From: Neisseria perflava
GTDB taxonomy: Bacteria; Pseudomonadota; Gammaproteobacteria; Burkholderiales; Neisseriaceae
DNA length: 64,000 nucleotides
Assembly: GCF_002863305.2 (NCBI RefSeq)
Contig: NZ_CP136962.1
Span: 248,001-312,000 of the forward strand
Reading direction: 5' to 3'
The notes below the pieces were generated by a model. That model ran no database searches, was not told the DNA's origin, and was given only the letters and a program-made list of their open reading frames with translations. Shown one piece after another: positions 42,365 to 50,996 of this stretch. A program made the translations under genes and the position numbers. Position 1 is the stretch's first letter; the number at the start of each line of letters is the position of its first letter.

Positions 42365-42440
42365 GGGTGATTAGCTCAGTTGGTAGAGCGTCTGCCTTAC
42401 AAGCAGAATGTCGGCGGTTCGACTCCGTCATCACCCACCA
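42365..42440 (+). tRNA. tRNA-Val (anticodon UAC)
   Basis: GGGTGAT pairs with ATCACCC, followed by A and encoded CCA (76 nt). The anticodon stem TCTGC/GCAGA holds the loop CTTACAA with anticodon TAC. Confidence 0.95.
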
Positions 42441-42472
42441 CTTTCCTTTTCATTGTCTTTGACAGTGGATGC

Positions 42473-42549
42473 GCGGTGGTAGCTCAGTTGGTTAGAGTAC
42501 CGGCCTGTCACGCCGGGGGTCGCGGGTTCGAGCCCCGTCCGCCGCGCCA
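42473..42549 (+). tRNA. tRNA-Asp (anticodon GUC)
   Basis: GCGGTGG pairs with CCGCCGC (one G-U), followed by G and encoded CCA (77 nt). The anticodon stem CCGGC/GCCGG holds CTGTCAC with anticodon GTC. The D arm and T arm match bacterial tRNA-Asp. It is 32 nt after tRNA-Val and shares its promoter and terminator. Confidence 0.95.
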
Positions 42550-42555
42550 TTATTT

Positions 42556-42585
42556 AAAAAGCACTGATTATATCAGTGCTTTTTT
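42556..42585 (+). terminator. Intrinsic terminator of the tRNA pair
   Basis: AAAAAGCACTGA and TCAGTGCTTTTT form a 12-bp stem with a loop of about 6 nt, starting 7 nt after tRNA-Asp; no uptake sequence. Confidence 0.88.
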
Positions 42586-42683
42586 GTTTGTCTTATAAAG
42601 GCATAATTAAGCCGCGAAAATAGAAACAGGTAAGTAACAGGATATTGAAATACTGTTTAATCTTAATTTCTGATGATTTTAAA

Positions 42684-42722
42684 AAAGGCCGTCTGAAACT
42701 TTAAAAGTTTCAGACGGCCTTT
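42684..42722 (-). terminator. Hairpin after parE
   Basis: AAAGGCCGTCTGAAACTTT and its exact complement are separated by one base, a 19-bp perfect palindrome carrying two facing uptake sequences, 19 nt after the parE stop. Confidence 0.82.
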
Positions 42723-42741
42723 AGTCTATTGAAACAATAGA

Positions 42742-44727
42742 TTAGATATCCAATTCTGCCGTATCGCCCTCTTTTTCCATCCATGCGCGGCGGGCGGCGG
42801 CTTCGCCTTTGCCCATCAGTTTGACGAAGATATCGCGTGTTTCGTCATCTGCGCCTTCTGGGATTTGTACCTGCAACAGACGGCGGGTGTCAGGGTGCAT
42901 GGTGGTGTCTTTGAGCTGGTCGGGGTTCATCTCGCCCAAGCCTTTGAAACGGCTGATGGAATAAGCAGTTTCTTTAACGCCTTCTTTTTGCAGTCGCTCT
43001 AAAATGCTGTCGAGTTCGTTTTGGTCGAGGGCGTAGAATTTGCGGGCGGGTTTGCTCTTGCCTTGTGCGTTGACATCGACGCGGAACAGCGGCGGCTGGG
43101 CGACGTAAATGTGTCCGTCGGCAATCAGTTTCGGGAAGTGGCGGTAGAACAGGGTCAGCAGCAAAACTTGAATATGCGAGCCGTCCACGTCGGCATCGGA
43201 CAGGATGGCGATTTTGCCGTAGCGCAGGCCGCTTAAGTCAGGATTGTCATTGATTCCATGCGGATCAACGCCGATGGCGACGGAAATATCATGGATTTCG
43301 GCGTTACCGAAGAGTTGGTCGGGGTGGACTTCAAAGCTGTTGAGCACTTTGCCGCGCAGGGGCAGGATGGCCTGTGTGGCTTTGTCGCGGGCAAGTTTGG
43401 CAGAGCCGCCGGCAGAATCGCCTTCGACGAGGAAGAGTTCGTTTTCGCGGATGTCTTCGCTTTCGCAGTCGGTCAGCTTACCGGGCAGGACGGCGACGCC
43501 GCTACCTTTTTTCTTTTCAATCTTTTTAACCGAACGCATCCGTGCTTGTGCCTGACGGATAGCGAGTTCGGCGATTTTTTTGCCGTAGTCCACGTTTTGG
43601 TTCAGCCACAATTCCAAAGGATCGCCCGATACGGTGGCAACGAGTTTCAGTGCGTCGCGGTTGGTCAGTTTGTCTTTGGTCTGACCTTGGAACTGCGGGT
43701 CGAGGACACGGGCGGAGAGGACGAAGGCGGTTTTGCTGAACACGTCGTCGCTTTGCACTTTCACGCCGCGCGGCAAGAGGTTATGCAGATTGATGAAGGT
43801 GTTGACGGCGTTGAACACGGCTTGTTTCAAGCCTGCTTCGTGCGTACCGCCCAATGGGGTGGGAATCAGATTGACGTAGCTTTCGTTGGCGCATGAGCCT
43901 TCCTCCAGCCAAGTCAGGGCAAACGCGGCTCCCTCGCCAATGCTGAAATCGCCGTTGTGGCCGTCTGAAATGTAGTTTTCACAAGAGAAGATAGGTACGG
44001 CTTCCTGAGCGTCGGCAATCAGATCGGTCAAATAGCTTTTCAGGCCGTCTGGATAGTGCCAGGTTTGGGTGTATGCTTCGTCTTCACCTTTGACCGGACG
44101 GGTCAGGGAAACGCGTACGCCGGGTAGTAATACAGCTTTGGCGCGCAATAATCGCTCGAGTTCGGGAATGCTGTAATTCGGGCTTTCAAAATATTTGCCG
44201 TCCGGCCACACGCGCACTTCGGTACCGCTGTCTTTGACGGCGCATTTGCCCACTTCGGTCAATGGCTCAATGACGTCGCCACCGGAAAAGACGATACGGT
44301 GGACTTTGCCTTCGCGTTTGACCGTTACTTCAAGGCGGGTGGAAAGGGCGTTAGTAACAGATACGCCGACGCCGTGCAGACCGCCTGAAAAGGCATAGGC
44401 GCTGCCGCCGTCTTTTTTGTTGAACTTGCCGCCTGCGTGCAGACGGGTGAACACGAGTTCGACTACGGGTACGCCTTCTTCAGGGTGCAGGCCGACGGGA
44501 ATGCCGCGGCCGTTATCACGCACGGAAAGCGAACCGTCTTCATGAATTTGCACGTCGATTGCAGTCGCGAAACCACCCAACGCCTCGTCCGCCGCATTAT
44601 CAATCACTTCCTGACAGATATGGGTCGGGCTGTCGGTGCGGGTGTACATACCGGGACGTTCTTTGACCGGCTCCAAGCCTTTGAGGACGGTAATGCTGGA
44701 TTCACTGTATTGATTGTTTTTAGCCAT
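42742..44727 (-). CDS. parE: DNA topoisomerase IV subunit B
   Basis: ParE is the ATPase subunit of topoisomerase IV, which decatenates daughter chromosomes. The 661-residue protein begins with the GHKL ATPase domain (GLEPVKERPGMYT, ICQEVIDNAADEALGG, DNGRGIPVGLHPEEG, GGLHGVGVSVTNALS). It continues into the transducer and TOPRIM domain (LFLVEGDSAGGSAKLARD, LSDADVDGSHIQVLLLTLFYRHFP). It is of ParE rather than GyrB length, lacking the GyrB insert of about 170 residues. I start it at the ATG at 44727 (MAKNNQYSE), since the frame start at 44766 runs through an uptake sequence. No strong ribosome site is visible. rppH lies upstream on the same strand. Confidence 0.93.
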   Translation of the reverse strand: MAKNNQYSESSITVLKGLEPVKERPGMYTRTDSPTHICQEVIDNAADEALGGFATAIDVQIHEDGSLSVRDNGRGIPVGLHPEEGVPVVELVFTRLHAGGKFNKKDGGSAYAFSGGLHGVGVSVTNALSTRLEVTVKREGKVHRIVFSGGDVIEPLTEVGKCAVKDSGTEVRVWPDGKYFESPNYSIPELERLLRAKAVLLPGVRVSLTRPVKGEDEAYTQTWHYPDGLKSYLTDLIADAQEAVPIFSCENYISDGHNGDFSIGEGAAFALTWLEEGSCANESYVNLIPTPLGGTHEAGLKQAVFNAVNTFINLHNLLPRGVKVQSDDVFSKTAFVLSARVLDPQFQGQTKDKLTNRDALKLVATVSGDPLELWLNQNVDYGKKIAELAIRQAQARMRSVKKIEKKKGSGVAVLPGKLTDCESEDIRENELFLVEGDSAGGSAKLARDKATQAILPLRGKVLNSFEVHPDQLFGNAEIHDISVAIGVDPHGINDNPDLSGLRYGKIAILSDADVDGSHIQVLLLTLFYRHFPKLIADGHIYVAQPPLFRVDVNAQGKSKPARKFYALDQNELDSILERLQKEGVKETAYSISRFKGLGEMNPDQLKDTTMHPDTRRLLQVQIPEGADDETRDIFVKLMGKGEAAARRAWMEKEGDTAELDI

Positions 44728-44740
44728 AGGAATAATGTAA

Positions 44741-44782
44741 AGGCCGTCTGAAAGGATGAAAAACAACGCTTTCAGACGGCCT
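44741..44782. terminator. Uptake-sequence hairpin between rppH and parE
   Basis: AGGCCGTCTGAAAG and CTTTCAGACGGCCT, 14-bp stem, 14-nt loop; it starts 14 nt upstream of the parE ATG, so it may reduce readthrough from rppH. Confidence 0.7.
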
Positions 44783-44795
44783 GAAAGCGTTTGGG

Positions 44796-45317
44796 TTATA
44801 GGTTTTCTATTGGATTGCGACGGATAAAGTCTTCATAGCTTTCTATGCCGCGCAAGAAACGGGAGAGTTCGGTCAATGCGTCCAAATACACGCCGCGCTT
44901 GAAGTCGATGACTTCGTCAACCGGCGCCCAGTATTGGTGCCAGCGCCAGCCGTCAAATTCAGGATGATGGCAGGCACGGAGGTTGACGTCGCTGTCGCGG
45001 CCGACCAAACGCAAAAGATACCAAATCTGTTTTTGTCCGCGATACGAACCGCGCCATTCGCGGCGCACCCAATGACTGGGAACGTCATAACGCAACCAGT
45101 CGCGCGTACGGCCAACGATTTTGATGTGTTGCGGCAACAGGCCGACTTCTTCGTACAATTCCCGGTACATGGCGGTCTCAGGACTTTCGCCCGGCTTGAT
45201 GCCGCCTTGTGGAAACTGCCATGAATGTTCGCGTACGCGTTTGCCCCAAAAGACTTCGTTACGTTCGTTAATCAGGATAATACCGACATTGGGGCGATAG
45301 CCTTCTCTGTCTAACAC
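44796..45317 (-). CDS. rppH: RNA 5' pyrophosphohydrolase (Nudix)
   Basis: RppH removes pyrophosphate from the 5' end of mRNAs and so starts RNase E-dependent decay. The 173-residue protein has the Nudix box at residues 38-60 ([23 protein letters not shown] is split by the family pattern G-X5-E-X7-R-E-X2-E-E-X-G) and the RppH-specific start [17 protein letters not shown]. The family normally starts MLDREGYRP. Here the codon in that place is GTG at 45317, seven bases after AAGGG, so I take the GTG as start; ATG codons eight and five codons upstream are alternatives. The C-terminus contains [15 protein letters not shown]. Confidence 0.9.
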   Translation of the reverse strand: MLDREGYRPNVGIILINERNEVFWGKRVREHSWQFPQGGIKPGESPETAMYRELYEEVGLLPQHIKIVGRTRDWLRYDVPSHWVRREWRGSYRGQKQIWYLLRLVGRDSDVNLRACHHPEFDGWRWHQYWAPVDEVIDFKRGVYLDALTELSRFLRGIESYEDFIRRNPIENL

Positions 45318-45660
45318 GGTGTCGCCCTTCATTAAATTCAATCGTGCAATTTTCCCACAAATTGGGCGGTTTTGACAAATCTTGAGGCCGTCTGAATAAG
45401 CCCACAGTTTTTTCCAGACGGCATGAAACCGTTTCTGAAAAAATGTTGTTTATGAATAAAACCATAGCTTCAGGCCGTCTGAAAAATAAAAATTTTTTCT
45501 GCTTTAAGGTCTTGCATTCAAAAGCTTTTTGCCGTTTAATGCAAACCTTGCTGAATTAAGGGCAAAGGACACATGCCGGCCGCCCCCACAGTTTCCCTTT
45601 TGTAAGTGGCATCTGCCACCGCTGCAATATTTTTACCCCCCGAACAAAAGGTCTGAAACC
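45318..45660. other. Intergenic region upstream of potD
   Basis: No gene is seen in these 343 bases. There is an uptake-sequence pair with an AT-type right arm (45385-45424), a single uptake sequence at 45472-45483, a possible potD promoter (TTGCAT at 45512-45517, TTTAAT at 45535-45540, 17 bp) and a 14-bp palindrome GTGGCA-TC-TGCCAC at 45606-45619. Confidence 0.5.
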
Positions 45661-46806
45661 ATGAAAAAATCTTTGATGGCGGCGGCAATCTTGAGCCTCG
45701 TCTTGACTGCGTGTAGCGGTGGAAAAGAAACCGCCGCAGAATCTTCCGCATCTCAAACTCAAACTTCTTCCTCTCAAACGGATAAACTCAATATCTACAA
45801 CTGGTCGGATTATGTCGATCCTGCCACGCTGTCTGCGTTTGAAAAAAATACGAATATCAACGTCCGCTACGATTACTACGACAGCAACGAAGCGCTGGAA
45901 GCCAAGCTGCTGACCGGCAAGTCGGGTTATGACCTGGTTGCGCCGTCTATTGCCAATGTCGGCCGCCAGATTAAAGCCGGCGCGTATCAAAAAATCGACA
46001 AATCGCAAATTCCCGATTACGCCAATATCGATCCCGATTTGTTGAAAATGATGGAAACCGTCGATCCGGGCAACGAATATGCCGTCCCTTATTTCTGGGG
46101 CATCAATACGCTGGCGATCAACAAACAGCAGGTTCAAAAGGCTTTGGGTACGGATAAGCTGCCTGAAAACGAATGGGATTTGGTGTTTAACCCTGAATAC
46201 ACCCAAAAATTGAAATCCTGCGGCATCAGCTATTTCGACAGCGCCATCGAGCAGATTCCTTTGGCTTTGCATTATTTGGGCAAAGATCCGAACAGCGAAA
46301 ACCCTGACGACATCAAAGCCGCCGTCGATATGATGAAAAAAGTGCGTCCCGACATCAAACGCTTTACCTCGTCGGGCTATATCGACGATATGGCTGCTGG
46401 TAATCTTTGCGTATCGGTAGGCTACGGCGGCGACCTCAATATTGCCAAAACCCGTGCCAAAGAAGCCGGAAACGGCGTCGAAGTCGAAGTATTGGCGCCG
46501 AAAAGCGGCGTCGGTATTTGGGTGGATTCGCTGATGATTCCGCGTGATGCGCAAAATGTGGCCAATGCACACAAATACATCAATCACACGCTCAATCCGG
46601 AAACAGCGGCTAAAAACGGCAACTATGTGACTTATGCTCCGGCCAGTCGTCCGGCGCGTGATTTGATGGATGAAAAATACACATCTGACGAATCGATTTT
46701 CCCAAGTAAAGAATTGATGGAAAAAAGCTTCATTGTCTCTCCTAAGTCAACCGATGCGAGCAAACTCAGCGTTCGCCTGTGGCAGGCTTTGAAAGCAGGG
46801 CGATGA
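45661..46806 (+). CDS. potD: Spermidine/putrescine-binding lipoprotein of an ABC importer
   Basis: The 381-residue protein has a lipoprotein signal (lipobox LTAC, Cys18) and a short linker rich in Ser, Thr, Gln. The PotD/PotF fold follows: KLNIYNWSDYVDPATLSAFEKNTNINVRYDYYDSNEALEAKLL, SGYDLVAPS, and VPYFWGINTLAIN. These include the aromatic and acidic residues that hold polyamines in the family. It delivers spermidine or putrescine to a PotABC permease. No potA, potB or potC gene is adjacent, so it is a solo binding protein here, which is usual for Neisseria as I recall. The preceding long frame from 45529 is ignored because the lipoprotein signal must come first. Confidence 0.88.
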   Translation: MKKSLMAAAILSLVLTACSGGKETAAESSASQTQTSSSQTDKLNIYNWSDYVDPATLSAFEKNTNINVRYDYYDSNEALEAKLLTGKSGYDLVAPSIANVGRQIKAGAYQKIDKSQIPDYANIDPDLLKMMETVDPGNEYAVPYFWGINTLAINKQQVQKALGTDKLPENEWDLVFNPEYTQKLKSCGISYFDSAIEQIPLALHYLGKDPNSENPDDIKAAVDMMKKVRPDIKRFTSSGYIDDMAAGNLCVSVGYGGDLNIAKTRAKEAGNGVEVEVLAPKSGVGIWVDSLMIPRDAQNVANAHKYINHTLNPETAAKNGNYVTYAPASRPARDLMDEKYTSDESIFPSKELMEKSFIVSPKSTDASKLSVRLWQALKAGR

Positions 46807-46825
46807 TCAAAATTGAAATTTGAAT

Positions 46826-46864
46826 ACTCAGGCCGTCTGAAACAGTTTTTCAGACGGCCTGAGT
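46826..46864. terminator. Uptake-sequence hairpin after potD
   Basis: ACTCAGGCCGTCTGAAA and TTTCAGACGGCCTGAGT, 17-bp perfect stem, 5-nt loop; its right end touches the next promoter. Confidence 0.8.
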
Positions 46865-46872
46865 GTTATAAT
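46864..46872 (+). promoter_or_regulatory. Extended -10 promoter for the ACT/UPF0210 pair
   Basis: TGT plus a perfect TATAAT (46867-46872) lie 42 nt before the ACT gene. The -35 region is occupied by the hairpin. Confidence 0.5.
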
Positions 46873-46913
46873 TGTCAACACTTTTCAAATATCCTATCAG
46901 GAGAAACAGCGTT

Positions 46914-47186
46914 ATGAACAATTCAGTCATCACCGTCATCGGTAAAGACCGTGTGGGCATTGTGTACGACGTTTCCAAAATTTTAGCGGAAAACCAAATC
47001 AATATTCTCAACATCAGCCAACAGCTGATGGACGATTTTTTTACCATGATTATTTTGGTGGACACTTCAAAATCCACCAAATCGCGTCAAGAGGTTTTGG
47101 ATTTGTTTGCGGAAGAGAGCAAAAAACTCGCGCTTGATATCCGTATGCAAAACGAAGAAATTTTCCAAGCCATGCACCGTATTTAA
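46914..47186 (+). CDS. ACT-domain protein, UPF0237 family
   Basis: The 90-residue protein is a single ACT domain: MNNSVITVIGKDRVGIVYDVSKILAENQINILNISQQLMDDFFTMIILVD has the strand-helix-strand pattern and the G-x-D-R-x-G-I loop that binds amino acids. It is the size of the UPF0237 proteins known from streptococci and is also related to GcvR. The gene sits 15 nt before the UPF0210 gene, a linkage conserved in Gram-positive bacteria, which suggests that the ACT domain senses a ligand for its partner. The ATG follows AGGAGAAA. Confidence 0.83.
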   Translation: MNNSVITVIGKDRVGIVYDVSKILAENQINILNISQQLMDDFFTMIILVDTSKSTKSRQEVLDLFAEESKKLALDIRMQNEEIFQAMHRI

Positions 47187-47201
47187 GTCGGAGGGAGAGT
47201 C

Positions 47202-48557
47202 ATGAGTATTCAATCCGGCGAGATTTTAGAAACCGTCAAAATGGTGGCCGACCAGAATTTTGACGTGCGCACCATTACCATTGGCATTGATTTGCACGAC
47301 TGCATCAGCAGCGACATCGATGTATTGAACCAAAACATTTACAACAAAATCACTACGGTCGGCAAAGACTTGGTGGCAACGGCAAAATATCTGTCTGCCA
47401 AATACGGCGTGCCGATTGTGAATCAGCGTATTTCCGTCACGCCGATTGCTCAAATCGCGGCGGCAACCAAAGCCGATTCTTATGTTAGTGTGGCGCAAAC
47501 TTTGGACAAGGCAGCCAAAGCCATCGGCGTGTCTTTTATCGGCGGCTTTTCCGCGCTGGTGCAAAAAGGCATGTCGCCTTCGGACGAAGTGCTGATCCGT
47601 TCTATTCCCGAAGCGATGAAGACTACCGACATCGTGTGCAGCTCCATCAATATCGGCAGCACGCGCGCCGGTATCAATATGGATGCGGTCAAGCTGGCAG
47701 GCGAAACCATCAAACGCACGGCTGAAATTACGCCCGAAGGTTTCGGCTGCGCGAAAATCGTCGTGTTCTGCAACGCAGTGGAAGACAATCCGTTTATGGC
47801 GGGCGCGTTTCATGGTTCGGGCGAAGCGGATGCCGTCATCAATGTCGGCGTATCCGGCCCGGGTGTTGTAAAAGCCGCGTTGGAAAATTCAGATGCAACG
47901 ACATTGACTGAAGTTGCGGAAGTTGTGAAGAAAACCGCTTTCAAAATTACCCGTGTGGGCGAACTTATCGGCCGCGAAGCCTCAAAAATGCTCAATATCC
48001 CATTCGGTATTCTTGATTTATCGTTGGCCCCAACCCCTGCCGTCGGCGACTCGGTGGCACGCATTCTTGAAGAAATGGGTTTGAGCGTCTGCGGTACGCA
48101 CGGCACGACGGCTGCCTTGGCCTTGCTGAACGATGCCGTGAAAAAAGGCGGCATGATGGCTTCCAGCGCGGTCGGCGGTTTGAGCGGCGCGTTTATCCCC
48201 GTTTCCGAAGACGAAGGCATGATTGCCGCTGCCGAAGCTGGTGTGTTGACACTGGATAAACTCGAAGCTATGACCGCTGTCTGCTCCGTTGGTTTGGATA
48301 TGATTGCCGTACCCGGCGACACGCCTGCTCATACCATTTCCGGTATCATCGCCGACGAAGCCGCCATCGGCATGATCAACAGCAAAACCACTGCCGTGCG
48401 CATTATTCCGGTAACCGGCAAAACCGTCGGCGACAGCGTCGAGTTCGGCGGCCTGTTGGGCTACGCGCCTGTAATGCCGGTTAAAGAAGGTTCGTGCGAA
48501 GTATTCGTCAACCGAGGCGGCAGAATTCCTGCGCCGGTTCAATCGATGAAAAACTGA
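47202..48557 (+). CDS. UPF0210 (DUF711) family protein
   Basis: The 451-residue cytoplasmic protein matches the UPF0210 family in length and in stretches such as [69 protein letters not shown], and [20 protein letters not shown]. The fold is related to the glycyl-radical (pyruvate formate-lyase) ten-stranded barrel, but no glycyl-radical motif is evident and the activity is not known to me. A strong GGAGGGAG ribosome site precedes it. It is coupled to the ACT gene 15 nt upstream. Confidence 0.85.
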   Translation: MSIQSGEILETVKMVADQNFDVRTITIGIDLHDCISSDIDVLNQNIYNKITTVGKDLVATAKYLSAKYGVPIVNQRISVTPIAQIAAATKADSYVSVAQTLDKAAKAIGVSFIGGFSALVQKGMSPSDEVLIRSIPEAMKTTDIVCSSINIGSTRAGINMDAVKLAGETIKRTAEITPEGFGCAKIVVFCNAVEDNPFMAGAFHGSGEADAVINVGVSGPGVVKAALENSDATTLTEVAEVVKKTAFKITRVGELIGREASKMLNIPFGILDLSLAPTPAVGDSVARILEEMGLSVCGTHGTTAALALLNDAVKKGGMMASSAVGGLSGAFIPVSEDEGMIAAAEAGVLTLDKLEAMTAVCSVGLDMIAVPGDTPAHTISGIIADEAAIGMINSKTTAVRIIPVTGKTVGDSVEFGGLLGYAPVMPVKEGSCEVFVNRGGRIPAPVQSMKN

Positions 48558-48571
48558 TTGGATTGATAAAT

Positions 48572-48608
48572 AAAAGGCCGTCTGAAATTGATTTTCAGAC
48601 GGCCTTTT
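48572..48608. terminator. Bidirectional hairpin between UPF0210 and GNAT genes
   Basis: AAAAGGCCGTCTGAAA and TTTCAGACGGCCTTTT, 16-bp stem with a 5-nt loop. The right arm overlaps the GNAT stop codon at 48607-48609. Confidence 0.8.
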
Positions 48609-49095
48609 ACCGAATCGTTTTGCTGTAAATATATTGCAGCCCCTTTGTGCCCATAAAGGTTCGCTCCGTATCGGCAAATCCGCAGCTTTGGTACAGGCCG
48701 ATGGCGGCGCGGTTGGCGTGGTGTACGCCGAACACGATTTCGTCGCAGTCGGGCAATATGCTGCGGATGAGCGGCGCCAATTTATCGTCAGCCAGCGCCG
48801 CGCGGGCGCAGCCTTGACCCTGATATGCGGGGTTGACCGACATCGAGCGCAGCAATACGGCGCGGGGGTTGGCGCTGTAAGTAAGGCGGTCGCTGCCTTT
48901 ATCAAGGATGAAAAATCCGATGGGGCGGTTTTGGCACAAAATGGTTACGGCCAAACAGTCGGGCGCGGCGAACCGGCCGTTTTGCAGCCGCTCTTGGGGC
49001 GAAACCGAGTATTGTGCTTGCTCTCCGTGCAGACGGTAGTCCAAATCGGCGGCGTGTGCGGGGTCGTACAGCACAAGGGTAACGGTTTGGGGCAT
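48607..49095 (-). CDS. GNAT family N-acetyltransferase
   Basis: The 162-residue protein shows GNAT motif A as LLRSMSVNPAYQGQGCARAAL (the Q-X-X-G-X-A loop binds the acetyl-CoA pyrophosphate). Motif B is HHANRAAIGLYQSCGFADTERT, and a preceding strand reads IGFFILDKGSD. The substrate cannot be told from the sequence. The ATG at 49095 with AGGAAAA upstream is preferred; the frame extends to 49176 but that part runs through an uptake sequence. The UPF0210 gene is convergent. Confidence 0.82.
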   Translation of the reverse strand: MPQTVTLVLYDPAHAADLDYRLHGEQAQYSVSPQERLQNGRFAAPDCLAVTILCQNRPIGFFILDKGSDRLTYSANPRAVLLRSMSVNPAYQGQGCARAALADDKLAPLIRSILPDCDEIVFGVHHANRAAIGLYQSCGFADTERTFMGTKGLQYIYSKTIR

Positions 49096-49225
49096 GGCGT
49101 GTTTTCCTGTTTGGCGGGCACTTGGCTTGTTTTCAGGCTGCTTTGAGGCCGTCTGAAAGCAAGGTGTCGGATACAAGTATCCGACTTGCGGCTATTGCAA
49201 TAAAGGCAGTATGTTTGCAGGCTGA

Positions 49226-50755
49226 TTATTTGAACATATTTTTAATAATGCCCATTACGCTGCGTGAAATGGCGTTGGTTACTTGGCGGTTGATTTGGCT
49301 GCCGATGGCGTCGACAACGTTGTAGCCCAAACCTTGGCCGGATTTTTTACGTCCGCCGCTCAAACCGCCGATCAGTCCGCCGAGGATGCCGGGATCGGCA
49401 TTGGCAGCTTCTTTTTCTGCGGCTTTTTGTGCTTTTTCCTGCTCTTTAGCGGCATTTGCGGCTTCTTTTTCAGCGGCAGCCTGGCTGTCTGCTTCGGCCA
49501 ATGCTTCAAAAGCGGAGTAGTTGTCCACCATGTCTTTGTAGGTTGGATACAAATCGTCGTTTTGGAACAAGCGGTTGCGTTCCTCTGCGGCAAGCGGGGT
49601 TAAGGAAGATTGCGGCGGCAGGATGAGAGCGCGTTCTACCGGCTCGGGCATACCTTTTTCATCAAGGAAGGAAACGAGGGCTTCGCCGACGCCGAGTTCG
49701 GCAATCGCTTCGGCAACTTTGATGTTTGGGTTGCTGCGGAAGGTTTCGGCAGCAGCTTTGACTGCTTTTTGGTCGCGCGGTGTGAAGGCGCGCAGGGCGT
49801 GTTGTACGCGGTTACCCAGTTGGCCGAGAATGGTGTCGGGTAAGTCGAGCGGGTTTTGGGTGACGAAATAGACGCCCACGCCTTTGGAGCGGATCAGGCG
49901 CACGACTTGTTCGATTTGTTCGACCAGTGCATTGGCGGCATTGTCGAACATTAAATGCGCTTCATCGAAGAACATCACGAATTTTGGTTTGTCCAAATCG
50001 CCGACTTCAGGCAGGGTTTCAAACAATTCTGCCAGCATCCACAGTAAAAACGCGCTGTACATACGCGGCGAGCGCATCAGTTTTTCGGAATTGAGGATGT
50101 TGATGATGCCTTTGCCGTTGTCGGTTTGCATCCAGTCTTGCAGGTTGAGGGAAGGTTCGCCGAAGAATTTTTCTGCGCCTTCGTTTTCCAAAGTCAGCAG
50201 TTGGCGTTGAATCGCGCCAATACTGGCGGCGGAAACGTTGCCGTATTGCGTGCGGTATTCCGAAGCGTGGTCGGAAACGTGTTTCAGCATGCTGCGCAGG
50301 TCTTTCAAGTCCAGAATGTGCCAGCCTCTGTCGTCGGCGACTTTGAACACGAGGTTGAGCAGGCCTTCCTGCGTGTCGTTCAGATTCATCAGGCGAGCCA
50401 AAAGCATAGGGCCCATTTCGGAAACAGTCACGCGCACCGGAATACCGGTTTCGCCGTAAACATCCCAAAAGCGCACGGGGAAACTTTGCAGCCATTGCTC
50501 GCCCAAATCAAACTCGGCGATGCGTTCGCCCACTTTGCCGCTGTTGGCACCGGCTTGCGCGATGCCCGACAAATCGCCTTTGACATCGACCAAGAATACA
50601 GGGACGCCTTCGCTGCTGAAGGCTTCCGCCATGCGGCGCAGGGTAACGGTTTTACCCGTACCGGTCGCGCCGGCGATCAAGCCGTGGCGGTTGGCCATTT
50701 TGCCTTGGATTTCGAGCGTTTTCCCGTCGGCACGCGCAATTTGAAATGTAGTCAT
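49226..50755 (-). CDS. HerA/FtsK-like ATPase of the DUF853 (YjgR) family
   Basis: The 509-residue protein has a Walker A motif GATGTGKT at residues 29-36 and a Walker B motif KFVMFFDEAHLMF. It also shows GVGVYFVTQNPLDLPDTILGQLGNRVQHALRAFTPRDQKAVK, the sensor and arginine-finger part shared with HerA-type hexameric ATPases. This is the layout of E. coli YjgR (DUF853), whose function is not known. Near the C-terminus lies an Ala/Glu/Lys-rich coiled stretch (about 425-460), then a Gly-rich segment and a hydrophobic tail that could bind membrane. It stands alone. Confidence 0.83.
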   Translation of the reverse strand: MTTFQIARADGKTLEIQGKMANRHGLIAGATGTGKTVTLRRMAEAFSSEGVPVFLVDVKGDLSGIAQAGANSGKVGERIAEFDLGEQWLQSFPVRFWDVYGETGIPVRVTVSEMGPMLLARLMNLNDTQEGLLNLVFKVADDRGWHILDLKDLRSMLKHVSDHASEYRTQYGNVSAASIGAIQRQLLTLENEGAEKFFGEPSLNLQDWMQTDNGKGIINILNSEKLMRSPRMYSAFLLWMLAELFETLPEVGDLDKPKFVMFFDEAHLMFDNAANALVEQIEQVVRLIRSKGVGVYFVTQNPLDLPDTILGQLGNRVQHALRAFTPRDQKAVKAAAETFRSNPNIKVAEAIAELGVGEALVSFLDEKGMPEPVERALILPPQSSLTPLAAEERNRLFQNDDLYPTYKDMVDNYSAFEALAEADSQAAAEKEAANAAKEQEKAQKAAEKEAANADPGILGGLIGGLSGGRKKSGQGLGYNVVDAIGSQINRQVTNAISRSVMGIIKNMFK

Positions 50756-50908
50756 GATTATTCCTTAGAATCCGTGATGTGAAACAATGTGTTGTCTTAA
50801 AAAACAAGCATTTTAACGTTTGCGGCGGGGGGATTCAACCAAGTAAAGTTTCAGACGGCCTTAAGTTTTGCAAAGGTTTTTGTGCAGTGATTGGATAGGG
50901 TTGAAATC

Positions 50909-50917
50909 TGCTATAAT
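50909..50917 (+). promoter_or_regulatory. Extended -10 promoter for the Bcr-type gene
   Basis: TGC plus a perfect TATAAT (50912-50917), 79 nt before the start; TTGGAT at 50891-50896 is a short-spaced -35 candidate. Confidence 0.45.
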
Positions 50918-50996
50918 TCCATCCAATCCGCAACCGTCTGACAAGGCGGTTGTTTTCTTTGTTTTTTGAATATTTGTTACGAAAGCGAAAATCGGA

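Noticed and set aside
45636..45641. Run of six C just upstream of potD as a phase-variation tract
   Set aside because: Six bases are too few for slippage of the kind known in Neisseria; a G run of similar length near 50827 was rejected for the same reason.
45556..46587. 343-codon minus-strand frame over potD
   Set aside because: Antisense to a well-supported lipoprotein gene; no recognisable protein features.
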